From: JBBSEX01 sp038239345
Lineage (GTDB): Bacteria > Acidobacteriota > Terriglobia > Bryobacterales > Bryobacteraceae
Length of the DNA stretch: 64,000 nucleotides
Assembly (NCBI GenBank): GCA_038239345.1
Contig: JBBSEX010000008.1
Span: 62,001 to 126,000, forward strand
Reading direction: 5' to 3'
Positions 42,688 through 51,078 of this stretch are shown piece after piece (position 1 is the first letter of the stretch; the number at the start of each line of letters is the position of its first letter). A program made the position numbers and the translations under genes. Under the pieces are notes generated by a model that saw nothing but the letters and a program-made list of their open reading frames with translations, was not told where the DNA came from and ran no database searches.

Positions 42688-44488
42688 TCCGTATCTCCTT
42701 CGATGCCGCCGGGATGCGAATTACAAATTCGGTACGGACGAACGGCTCGCTGCTTACCCGTATAGTGCCCCCGTGAGCGTCAATAATTTTCTTCACCAGA
42801 TTTAAGCCGAGACCGGTGCCGTGGATTTGTTCGCGCAGCGCTGAACTACCGCGATAGAAAGCCTCGAAGATCCGCGATTGTTCCCCTAATGGAATACCCG
42901 GCCCGCGATCGACAACACGAATTTCCACGGCTTCATCGCCCACGGCCCGGGCGAAGATTCCAATCCAGCAATCGTCTCCCAGCCCATAATTGACTGCATT
43001 ATCCAGAAGATTCTGCAAAGCGTGTTGCAACGCTACCTCGTCGGCCAGAATCGGAGGTAGATCCGGCTCCACCAGCCGCTCCACTACCAATTCCTTACCA
43101 GCCGCCCCACCATTTGGACGCATGTTCGCGATCAAGCTTTGCACCTCCACCGGATGCTTCTCTCGAATCACCTTCCCTGCCGTCATCGCACCGTAGCGGA
43201 GCACCTGATCAACCAGAATAGTCAGCTTCTCACTTTCACTCTGAATGAGTTGGCCATACTTCTCTACCTGCTCAGGACGCGTCGCGACACGGCCACGAAG
43301 ATTGAACGCAGCGGTACGGATCACGGTCAATGGCGTTCGCAATTCATGGGATACCCCGGCTACGAAGTTCATCTGTAATTCGGCAAGCCGCTGCGATTGG
43401 CGAGAGTAATGAAGCAGTGTAACGGCGGTTGTGAGAATCAGCAGCAAAATGCCGCTTGAGACCGCGATATTTCTCCACCGGGCGCGGGTGATCAAGTCTT
43501 CGAGTGAGCTTCCGCGATGGCTTATCAACAGGCGCCATCGTCCCCGGCCCAAGTCGATCATGTGAGCCGGCGCGTCATTAAGCCCGTGTTGAGCCACGGC
43601 AAGCCGCGCGGGGTCCAGCAGTGTCACCGAAGCCTCGGGCTTGTCGATGGTGCCTTGGCGAGTTGTCAGCGTATTCAAAATACGGATGGATGGCTGCGAA
43701 TCTAAGACAATCTCCGCATCGTAGCCAGTCGAGAGATCCGCGAAATGTTTTGTCAGAAGTTCAGGCAGGAATGTCACGCGAATGTAGTCAAGATTTAGTT
43801 CGGCGATCCACCATTCCGCCCGGGGGTCGGGAGCCCGCGGATTGCCTGATTGAGTGCGCCAAAATTCTTGCGCGCGATCAAATGCTCCTTCTTGCGGAGG
43901 CCCCGGGCGCCCACCGCCGGTGAACCAGTCGCCAGGCGGTGGTCCCCGATGTTCAAATAATTGCCCGGGCGACATGGGGCCGCGCGGAGGGCCCCCAAAT
44001 CGTGAGAATTCGAGCAGCATTGATTCGTCCGGCAAAAAGGGTGGAAGCCTCAAGCGCTTCTCTCTAGCGATGAAGCGACCCTGCATGCCACTCCACTCCT
44101 TGGGCCATTCCGCGTGAACAAAATGAGTCCCGGCGGGATCGGGCAAGGAGAGCTGCGCCTGGCCCGATTCCATCGTTACGCGGCCAACACGGCGAAAAAT
44201 GGGTTCGTTCGTTCCCTTCCACTGCCGGTATCGGGCATTGACTGACGCATCGTTGGCGAGCGTTTGAGAAAGCGCGGGCAGCAGGGCGAATCCGGCGATG
44301 GCAATCCTCTGATCGAATTCCCGCCCCAAGCGATTTAGGTCCGCATGCTGCGTTATGTGGAGACGATCTCTTTCAGCGGCACTAATCTCATAAATCCAGC
44401 GATTTTGCAGAACGGCCAAGACCACGCACAACAGTGCCAGCACTCCGGCGAATGCCCACGTGAACCAGATACTGCGGAATCGATTCAT
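42662..44488 (-). CDS. Sensor histidine kinase with large periplasmic domain
   Basis: About 608 residues from the ATG at 44488 (a GTG at 44524 is the alternative). TM1 is near the N-terminus (FTWAFAGVLALLCVVLAVLQ). A ~310-residue periplasmic region follows; it includes a Gly/Pro-rich insert (roughly residues 165-216: FGGPPRGPMSPGQ, HRGPPPGDWFTGGGRPGPP). TM2 (ISGILLLILTTAV-like, ~340-360) leads directly to HisKA with the acceptor His in FVAGVSHELRTPLTVI, and HATPase with NLLDNAVNYG, VVDRGPGIPLGEQSRIFEAF and GTGLGLNLVKKIIDAHGG. The signal is unknown. Confidence 0.93.
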   Translation of the reverse strand: MNRFRSIWFTWAFAGVLALLCVVLAVLQNRWIYEISAAERDRLHITQHADLNRLGREFDQRIAIAGFALLPALSQTLANDASVNARYRQWKGTNEPIFRRVGRVTMESGQAQLSLPDPAGTHFVHAEWPKEWSGMQGRFIAREKRLRLPPFLPDESMLLEFSRFGGPPRGPMSPGQLFEHRGPPPGDWFTGGGRPGPPQEGAFDRAQEFWRTQSGNPRAPDPRAEWWIAELNLDYIRVTFLPELLTKHFADLSTGYDAEIVLDSQPSIRILNTLTTRQGTIDKPEASVTLLDPARLAVAQHGLNDAPAHMIDLGRGRWRLLISHRGSSLEDLITRARWRNIAVSSGILLLILTTAVTLLHYSRQSQRLAELQMNFVAGVSHELRTPLTVIRTAAFNLRGRVATRPEQVEKYGQLIQSESEKLTILVDQVLRYGAMTAGKVIREKHPVEVQSLIANMRPNGGAAGKELVVERLVEPDLPPILADEVALQHALQNLLDNAVNYGLGDDCWIGIFARAVGDEAVEIRVVDRGPGIPLGEQSRIFEAFYRGSSALREQIHGTGLGLNLVKKIIDAHGGTIRVSSEPFVRTEFVIRIPAASKEIRNAVTNSIG

Positions 44489-44584
44489 TCCTCTGCGTGC
44501 CCAAAACTTCGCTGCCGGCCCCACTATGAAAATAGCGTCCTTCGCAGGCTAACGCCAAGCGGATCGGCCGAACTTAACCAGAGT

Positions 44585-45559
44585 TTACAAGCTGGCCGGG
44601 AAAGTAGAATGCCACAGACAGAGATCCTCGAGTGCCACATTGCCGCCGCAGAGGACCAGGACCACGTGATGATCGGGGGTAAAGTTATGTTGCAATCGCC
44701 GCGCGGCGGACAGGGTGACAGCGGCCGCAGGCTCCGTTAAAATCTTGGCCCGTTCCAACAGGAATTTCAAAGACGCGATCGCTTCGGCATCGGAAACAAC
44801 GGTTACCGATTCCAGGTAATGATAGGCCAACGCGTAGGTTCGCGGCGAAGGGGCAGGTGCTCCCAATGTTCTGGCGATGGATGTAATCGTGGGCATCGTC
44901 ACGATTGCACCAGCGGCCAGCGATTGGGCCATACAATCCGCGCCTTCCGTCTCCACTCCCCAAAATCGCACGCCGGGTTTCATCGCCGCGAGCGCAGTGG
45001 AAATGCCGCCAATCAGACCGCCGCCGCCGATGCTGGCGATCACGTCAGTTACCTGCGGAACATCGGCCATGATCTCCAAACCGACAGTTCCCTGGCCTGC
45101 GATCACCAGCGGATCGTTGAACGGATGAATGGGAATCCAGCCTTCGCCGGCGAGTTCGTCCATGCGAACAGACGCCTCATGAGTGTCGGCGGCCAGTTCA
45201 ATCTGCGCGCCATAGTCGCGGGCGGCGTCCCTATAGGTTCGGGGCGTGTTCTCCGGCATCACGATAAGCGCTTTACGGCCTAATGTCGCCGCCGCGTACG
45301 CGACAGCCTGCCCATGATTGCCTCCACTCCACGCGGCTACCCCGCGGCCGGCGTCGCCCTCTGGAAGCGTAAGAAGTTTGTTGAAAGCGCCGCGGACCTT
45401 GAAGGAGCCGGTCTTCTGAAAGACTTCCAATTTCAGATAGACATTCGTGTTCAATTGGCGGCTCAGAGTTTCGCTTTTGACGATCTCGGTCCAGCGCACG
45501 TAAGGCTCGATACGCCGCTGCGCGCGCTGGATATCGGCGATAGTGAATCCCGCGTCCAT
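44585..45559 (-). CDS. PLP-dependent threonine/serine dehydratase
   Basis: 324 residues from the ATG at 45559; the upstream part of the frame overlaps aspS and is not family-like. Fold-type II PLP enzyme. The PLP Lys is in KTGSFKVRGAFNKLL. AWSGGNHGQAVAYAAATLGR, GQGTVGLEIMADVPQ, SIGGGGLIGGISTALAAMKP (phosphate-binding glycine loop) and VVLVLCGGNVAL follow. It deaminates threonine or serine (or racemises serine); there is no regulatory ACT domain, so it is a catabolic or serine-racemase-like type. It starts 5 nt after aspS. Confidence 0.93.
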   Translation of the reverse strand: MDAGFTIADIQRAQRRIEPYVRWTEIVKSETLSRQLNTNVYLKLEVFQKTGSFKVRGAFNKLLTLPEGDAGRGVAAWSGGNHGQAVAYAAATLGRKALIVMPENTPRTYRDAARDYGAQIELAADTHEASVRMDELAGEGWIPIHPFNDPLVIAGQGTVGLEIMADVPQVTDVIASIGGGGLIGGISTALAAMKPGVRFWGVETEGADCMAQSLAAGAIVTMPTITSIARTLGAPAPSPRTYALAYHYLESVTVVSDAEAIASLKFLLERAKILTEPAAAVTLSAARRLQHNFTPDHHVVLVLCGGNVALEDLCLWHSTFPASL

Positions 45560-45564
45560 CACGA

Positions 45565-47352
45565 TTATGGCTTGGGCGGATGTATCAGCTGTATCCCTAA
45601 ATCGCGCAGGAGTTGGCTCGGTACCGTCGACGGCGCCTCGCACATTAAATCGGTGCCACGCGCGGTTTTCGGGAACGGAATTACTTCGCGAATCGAAGTC
45701 TCACCGGCCAAAATCATCACTAAGCGATCCAACCCGAGGGCGATACCACCGTGTGGCGGGGCGCCATATTCCAGCGCGTCCAACAGAAAGCCAAAGCGAT
45801 GGCGAGCGTCCTCTTCGCTGAAGCCCAAGGCGGCAAAAACCTTCGTCTGAATATCACGCCGATGAATACGAATTGATCCCGACCCCAGCTCGGTTCCGTT
45901 CAACACCAGATCGTATGCTTTGGAGCGGCAGCGGGCCGGATCCGCCTCTAACAAATCGATATCGGCATCATGAACGGATGTGAACGGATGGTGCGCGGCG
46001 TTCCAACGCGAGTCGTCCGCATCCCATTCGAACATTGGGAAATCGAGTACCCAGAGAAACTTAAAAACTGTCGGATCCAGCAGCTTATGGCGGTCGTTAT
46101 ACTTTTGGCCGGCATGGAGGCGTAGTTGCCCGCAGGCCTGGAGCACGGTCTCTTCAGGACGCTTTCCCTTCGGTTCACCAGCCCAATTTGCGATCAACAA
46201 CAGATCGTCACCGGTGACGCCAGTTCGCGCGCGGACCTGTTCCATGGGGCCTGGATAATCACGGTCCAGACGCTTCGGATCGTCGTAAACCCGCAAGCCC
46301 CGTTCGGCTCCAAAGGCCTTCAGGTCATCGCGTTCCTTGCGGCTCAAAGCTCCGGTTTTCGGAATCACCACCGCCACCACGGGGAGATCGTTAGTAATTA
46401 AATTGGTTCCCGCAAACACGTCTTCAACCGTATAAAACGGCGGAAGCCGAAGATCCGGTTTATCGATCCCGTAAGAACGCATCGCCTGGGCATAAGTGAG
46501 CCGTGGGAATTTTTCCGTGACATTAAATCCAGCCACATCGCACACTCGCCTCACCAGCGGCTCGATCGTCTCGAAGATTTGTTCTTCCTGCGGAAACGAC
46601 ATCTCCAAATCGATCTGCGTGAATTCCGGTTGGCGATCGGCCCGCAAATCCTCATCGCGGAAGCAGCGCACAATCTGGAAATATTTATCGAACCCACTCA
46701 CCATTAAAAGCTGTTTGAAGATTTGCGGCGATTGCGGCAGGGCATAGAAACTGCCGGGCTGAACGCGGCTGGGAACCAGATAATCACGTGCGCCTTCCGG
46801 CGTCGAACGCGTCATGAAAGGTGTTTCGATTTCCAAAAATCCAAGATCCGTCAGAGTCTGGCGTACCGCGAAAGTAATCTTCGACCGCAGAATAATATTG
46901 CGTTGCATCCGCGGACGGCGCAGATCGACATAGCGATATTTCAGGCGCGCGTCTTCTTTCACGTCCACGGTTTCTTCCATCGGGAAGGGCGGAGTCCGCG
47001 ACTCGTTCAGAATCCAAATCTTGTCACAGACAATTTCAATTTCACCCGTGGGAATCGCCGCGTTAATTGTATCGGCGGCACGTTTCTCGACAACACCCTC
47101 CACCGCGATGACGTATTCCGAGCCCAGCAATTCGGCCTTGTTGTGAACTTCCTGATCGCCATCGGCGCGAAAGACAAGCTGCGTCACTCCTTCCCGGTCG
47201 CGCAGATGAATGAAGAACACCCCACCTAAATCGCGGCGGCGATGCACCCATCCCATCAATAATGCCCGCGAGCCGGCGTCCGATGCGCGCAGAGCTCCGC
47301 AGGAATGTGTGCGGCGAAGATCGCCTAAAAAATCTAAGGATACAGTTTCCAT
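45565..47352 (-). CDS. aspS: Aspartyl-tRNA synthetase (bacterial type)
   Basis: A 595-residue class II synthetase. The OB-fold anticodon domain is N-terminal (GSRALLMGWVHRRRDLGGV, FIHLRDREGVTQLVF). The catalytic core has RYRYVDLRRPRMQRN, IVRCFRDEDLRADRQPEFTQ (motif 2), a bacterial-type GAD insertion (~290-410) and motif 3 GGIALGLDRLVMIL. Whether it is discriminating or also charges tRNA-Asn cannot be told here, as no gatCAB or asnS is in the window. The gene order hisS-aspS matches many bacteria. Confidence 0.96.
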   Translation of the reverse strand: METVSLDFLGDLRRTHSCGALRASDAGSRALLMGWVHRRRDLGGVFFIHLRDREGVTQLVFRADGDQEVHNKAELLGSEYVIAVEGVVEKRAADTINAAIPTGEIEIVCDKIWILNESRTPPFPMEETVDVKEDARLKYRYVDLRRPRMQRNIILRSKITFAVRQTLTDLGFLEIETPFMTRSTPEGARDYLVPSRVQPGSFYALPQSPQIFKQLLMVSGFDKYFQIVRCFRDEDLRADRQPEFTQIDLEMSFPQEEQIFETIEPLVRRVCDVAGFNVTEKFPRLTYAQAMRSYGIDKPDLRLPPFYTVEDVFAGTNLITNDLPVVAVVIPKTGALSRKERDDLKAFGAERGLRVYDDPKRLDRDYPGPMEQVRARTGVTGDDLLLIANWAGEPKGKRPEETVLQACGQLRLHAGQKYNDRHKLLDPTVFKFLWVLDFPMFEWDADDSRWNAAHHPFTSVHDADIDLLEADPARCRSKAYDLVLNGTELGSGSIRIHRRDIQTKVFAALGFSEEDARHRFGFLLDALEYGAPPHGGIALGLDRLVMILAGETSIREVIPFPKTARGTDLMCEAPSTVPSQLLRDLGIQLIHPPKP

Positions 47353-47353
47353 G

Positions 47354-48637
47354 TCAGTTCGTTTTGCTGGTTTGAATGCGTTCGGCCAACTGGTCTCGAT
47401 TGAGCGATACCTGTTCGCCGCTAATCATATTCTTCAAGCCGTAAGTTCCCGCCGCGATTTCGTCATCGCCCACAATCAAAGTGAAGCGCGCGCCAAGTCT
47501 GTTGGCCACTTCCAGCGATCGCTTTAACTTGGCGTCGGTGGATAATTCCACGCTGATTCCCGCGCGCCGCAGATCGTAGGCCAGTTGCGCGCAAGGCCGT
47601 GCAGCCGCGGTTCCAAGCGGAGCTATGAACAAATCGAGCGGCGAAGGATTGTTATCGGGATGCGCTTCTTCCACCGTCATCACCAATCGATCCTCACCAA
47701 TAGAGAATCCGATACCGGGCGCCGCCAACTTTGATCCCAAGGCTTCGGCCAGCCCGTCGTAACGGCCGCCTCCAAGCACGGAATTCTGCGCGCCCAATGC
47801 GCCGTGAGTAATTTCGAAAGTCGTACGCGTGTAGTAATCCAGCCCCCGAACCAGCCTCGGCTTCACTTCAAACGGAATCTGGCGATCGGTCAGATATTGC
47901 TGCACGGTATCGAAATGCGCGCGGCATTCGGCGCACAAGTGATCGAGAATTGAAGGCAGCTTGTCGATGATCGGCTGATCTTCCGGAACCTTGCAATCCA
48001 GCACGCGCAAAGGATTCGTCACGGCCCGCCGCTGGCAATCGGTACACATTTGCGGAGCGACATCGCGCAGACGCTCTTTCAGATCGGCGACGAACTTCGC
48101 GCGGCAATCGCCACAGCCGACGGAGTTGATCAGAAGATGAAAATCCTCCAGGCCGCAGCGCTTCAAAATCTCAGTGACCATCTCAATCACCTCGGCGTCG
48201 ATCACCGGCGATTGCGATCCGATCGCTTCCGCGCCAATCTGATAGAACTGCCGGAAGCGCCCTTTCTGTGGACGCTCACGACGGAACATCGGACCCATGT
48301 AGTACAGCTTCTGGATCCCCGGAACCTGATCCAGACGGTGTTCGATGTAGGCGCGAATCACCGATGCCGTATTCTCCGGACGCAACGTAAGCGAGCCGCC
48401 GTCGCGATCCTCAAACGTGTACATCTCTTTTCCAACGATGTCGGTATCTTCGCCCACGCCCCGCGCGAACAACGATGTCTCTTCAAAGATCGGAGTTCGG
48501 ATTTCCTGATAATTATACGTACGAAACACTTCGCGGGCGATCACTTCCACCCGATTCCAAACAGCGGAGGAAGGCGGCAAAATATCCCGCGTCCCCTTCA
48601 CGGCACGAATGGTTTTTTGTTGCGTTGCGGTACTCAT
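47354..48637 (-). CDS. hisS: Histidyl-tRNA synthetase
   Basis: A 427-residue class II synthetase. Visible motifs: KGTRDILPPSSAVWNRVEVI, LRPENTASVIRAYIEH, MGPMFRRERPQKGRFRQFYQ (motif 2) and the His-specific LVRGLDYYTRTTFEI. The C-terminal anticodon-binding domain has LGTAAARPCAQLAYDLRRAG and GARFTLIVGDDE. It is followed at once by aspS (1-nt gap), so both belong to one operon. Confidence 0.97.
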   Translation of the reverse strand: MSTATQQKTIRAVKGTRDILPPSSAVWNRVEVIAREVFRTYNYQEIRTPIFEETSLFARGVGEDTDIVGKEMYTFEDRDGGSLTLRPENTASVIRAYIEHRLDQVPGIQKLYYMGPMFRRERPQKGRFRQFYQIGAEAIGSQSPVIDAEVIEMVTEILKRCGLEDFHLLINSVGCGDCRAKFVADLKERLRDVAPQMCTDCQRRAVTNPLRVLDCKVPEDQPIIDKLPSILDHLCAECRAHFDTVQQYLTDRQIPFEVKPRLVRGLDYYTRTTFEITHGALGAQNSVLGGGRYDGLAEALGSKLAAPGIGFSIGEDRLVMTVEEAHPDNNPSPLDLFIAPLGTAAARPCAQLAYDLRRAGISVELSTDAKLKRSLEVANRLGARFTLIVGDDEIAAGTYGLKNMISGEQVSLNRDQLAERIQTSKTN

Positions 48638-48640
48638 CGC

Positions 48641-49153
48641 TTAACTCGGTTCTTCCCGATAAATTCGCGTGGACTCCACATAATGCTGTGCGTTCACTCG
48701 AAATCGTTCTTTCTCTTCTTCGGTGATTTCCCGGCGAACCTTGCCCGGAACGCCCATCACCATCACACCCGGTGGAACTTCCATCCCCTCTGGAACCAGC
48801 GCGCCGGCGGCGATAATTGACGATGCGCCGATTCTTGCGCCGTTCAAAACAATGGCGCCGATTCCGATCAACGCGCCGTCCTCCACCGTGCAGCCGTGCA
48901 GCGTAACCGAATGGCCTACCGTAACGCGATTGCCAAGCGTCAGAGGAAACGGCTCATCCACGTGCAGCACGGAATTGTCCTGAATATTCGTTTCGTCGCC
49001 GATGCGAATTGGCCCCACATCGCCACGAATGGTAACGTTTGGCCAGGCGCTGGAACGTTCGCCGATAACCACGTCGCCGATAACCTGCGCGCTGCGATCG
49101 ATGTAGGCGGAAGCGGCGATTTTAGGGGTGACGCCGCGAAAAGATCGGATCAT
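48641..49153 (-). CDS. Gamma-carbonic anhydrase-like hexapeptide protein
   Basis: 171 residues from the ATG at 49153; the open frame runs 25 codons further without family sequence. Left-handed beta-helix hexapeptide repeats: DRSAQVIGDVVIGERSSAWP, NVTIRGDVGPIRIGDETNIQ, DNSVLHVDEPFPLTLGNRVT and VTVGHSVTLHGCTVEDGALI. The metal ligands are His in VLHVDEP, HSVTLHG. This is the YrdA/PaaY/gamma-CA group; actual carbonic anhydrase activity is variable. It lies 3 nt upstream of hisS. Confidence 0.92.
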   Translation of the reverse strand: MIRSFRGVTPKIAASAYIDRSAQVIGDVVIGERSSAWPNVTIRGDVGPIRIGDETNIQDNSVLHVDEPFPLTLGNRVTVGHSVTLHGCTVEDGALIGIGAIVLNGARIGASSIIAAGALVPEGMEVPPGVMVMGVPGKVRREITEEEKERFRVNAQHYVESTRIYREEPS

Positions 49154-49228
49154 GACTGCGGTTCTATCATCGTAACACGCGACTTCTGACGTGATAGCCG
49201 GGCTGGCGACAAGTATGGCGTACAACAT

Positions 49229-49257
49229 AAAAAAGGGCGGCCCGTATAGAACCGCCC
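49229..49257 (-). terminator. Rho-independent terminator downstream of the TIGR03437 gene
   Basis: Minus-strand reading: stem GGGCGG (49257-49252), loop of 11 nt, CCGCCC (49240-49235), then six T (49234-49229). It is placed ~70 nt after the stop of the TIGR03437 gene at 49327 and before the start of the gamma-CA gene, so it separates two transcripts. Confidence 0.8.
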
Positions 49258-49326
49258 AGAATCTTCTATCTGTAGAAGATCAATATCAGGATGAGTACCA
49301 GACTAAACGCGCTTTGCGGCGTTCGC

Positions 49327-50982
49327 TTACCGGTAGCCTACGGTTTTGCTCGAATCCGACGACGCCACAATGTAGCCGAGGTCCAAATTCGGAGCCGTGA
49401 ATTTCACGGGATTCGTCGAAGTGCCCACCGATAGGGAACCGGTGTCGATCGTGATTCCGCCAACGCTGAGTGACGTGCTGGCCGGCAACGACAGCAGAAC
49501 CACCGGCGGAATCGAAAACTGGCCGGCGCTAACGGGTGCGGTGCAAGTGAATGTGCCAGCCAGCGTGCTGGGTTCTGTGACGATAGACGTACCGGTTATG
49601 GTTACATAACCGCTAGGGTCGCCACCCGTCCAGGTAATGTTCTGGCCTTGCGATCTGGTCACGGCCGTGATCGCCGCTTTGTTAGTCCAAGTCAACGTCG
49701 GTGGGAAGTTCGCGCTCGCCTTGAAGTTTCCGATGTCCGGCCCGCCCGAACCGTTGTCGAAGAGGTAAGATCCTGGCGTTAAATACGGCGGTTGCCCGTT
49801 GCCGAAATCCCCGGAGTAAAAGCTAAGTCCTACTACATTCTGCTTAGTCATTTGTTTACTGCCGGAGGGACCGTTCACGTTTATCACCGGGCCGGCATCC
49901 AGGAACATCGGCTGGATCGGATCGACCGAGGCAATGTTCCCGGTATAAAAAAATACTGTGCAAGAGCCGAATGACGCGGTTTGAAACAGACCTTGGGACG
50001 CGTTGAACGACGCGGGGCTGTACCGCCCAAAGAATGCGACTCCATCTTCGGAGACGGTTGGCCCGGTTCCAAGCGGGGGGGGCAGATTGCTGTCGACTTC
50101 AGAGCGGCTCACACTTATAAACCCGGTGCTAAAAGTCGATTTGTTCAGAACCTGGGTTAGATCGAAACCGCTCACACCGTTAGGATCGGAGCAGGCAGCG
50201 CCATTCGCCGAGAGAGGCATCGTGGTGAAATTGCTAACAGTGTTTCCAATCTGCACGGCAACGGCGTTGTAGCAGCCGAACGAACCCTGCGGCACTTGAA
50301 ACACGATCTGATCGAGACCGGCGCAGCAACCGGAACGGCCGCGATAGGTGACGGTAGCCTGCTTGCCACCGACGTAGACAGCCAATCCGGGTGTGTTCAA
50401 ATCGCCGGGAAGAGCGGCGCCGTTCTCGTTGCCCGATACAGGCCCCAGCCCCGTCCCCCAAATGATTAACGTGTCGGGCGGTTTCGGCGGTGCTCCCAAA
50501 CTCGCTACCTGGTACGCCGCATTCGTGATAATTCCAGGGCCGGTGCCCTTCTGATTTACGCTAAAAATTCCAAAGCTGCTTTGCACCACACTGATAGCCG
50601 CCGGAGCGCTGGTCTGTCCATTGTAGGCAACCGTCAACGTACCGCTTCCAACCGGAGTTTTCGACGGCAGCATTCCCGATAACTGGCCGGCCGAAGTATA
50701 GAACAGCGGCGCGTCGACGGAAGTCCCGTTTACGGTTACTTTAACTGAAGTTCCACCAAGCGTCGTCTGCAATGGAAAGCCGTTCCCTTGCAGCAGGCTA
50801 GTTGGCCCCATGCCGGTTCCGAACACGACGAAAATTGAACCCTGAGCGATGCCCGAGCCCGGTAAACCGTTAAACGCGTAACTGGCCGCGTTTAGGATTC
50901 CTCCGGCGGCTACCGTCGGCTGAGCCGCGGCAATGCTGGCAAAAGCCATGGTTCCGAACACTACAAGTTTTACTGATTGCAT
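49327..50982 (-). CDS. Secreted TIGR03437-type surface protein
   Basis: 551 residues from the ATG at 50982, supported by GGAGGAGA just upstream. A signal peptide (LVVFGTMAFASIAAAQ) is followed by two halves of the Solibacter-type module: GGILNAASYAFNGLPGSGIA, GSIFVVFGTGMGPTSL, GTSVDAPLFYTSAGQLSGML and again TLIIWGTGLGPVSGNENGAA with QIVFQVPQG. The C-terminal ~230 residues are an Ig-like/beta-rich region without known motif. It probably is exported and cell-surface associated. Substrate or partner unknown. Confidence 0.85.
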   Translation of the reverse strand: MQSVKLVVFGTMAFASIAAAQPTVAAGGILNAASYAFNGLPGSGIAQGSIFVVFGTGMGPTSLLQGNGFPLQTTLGGTSVKVTVNGTSVDAPLFYTSAGQLSGMLPSKTPVGSGTLTVAYNGQTSAPAAISVVQSSFGIFSVNQKGTGPGIITNAAYQVASLGAPPKPPDTLIIWGTGLGPVSGNENGAALPGDLNTPGLAVYVGGKQATVTYRGRSGCCAGLDQIVFQVPQGSFGCYNAVAVQIGNTVSNFTTMPLSANGAACSDPNGVSGFDLTQVLNKSTFSTGFISVSRSEVDSNLPPPLGTGPTVSEDGVAFFGRYSPASFNASQGLFQTASFGSCTVFFYTGNIASVDPIQPMFLDAGPVINVNGPSGSKQMTKQNVVGLSFYSGDFGNGQPPYLTPGSYLFDNGSGGPDIGNFKASANFPPTLTWTNKAAITAVTRSQGQNITWTGGDPSGYVTITGTSIVTEPSTLAGTFTCTAPVSAGQFSIPPVVLLSLPASTSLSVGGITIDTGSLSVGTSTNPVKFTAPNLDLGYIVASSDSSKTVGYR

Positions 50983-51078
50983 TTTAGAATCTCCTCCACC
51001 CTGAACATGTGGCGCCACTCGCCAATTTTGTGACCTAAAAAACAATACTCTATCGCCAACCCGCGAAATACGAGGCCC

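Noticed and set aside
44819..45283. 154-codon plus-strand ORF inside the threonine dehydratase gene
   Set aside because: Antisense shadow of a conserved PLP enzyme, with no supporting signals.
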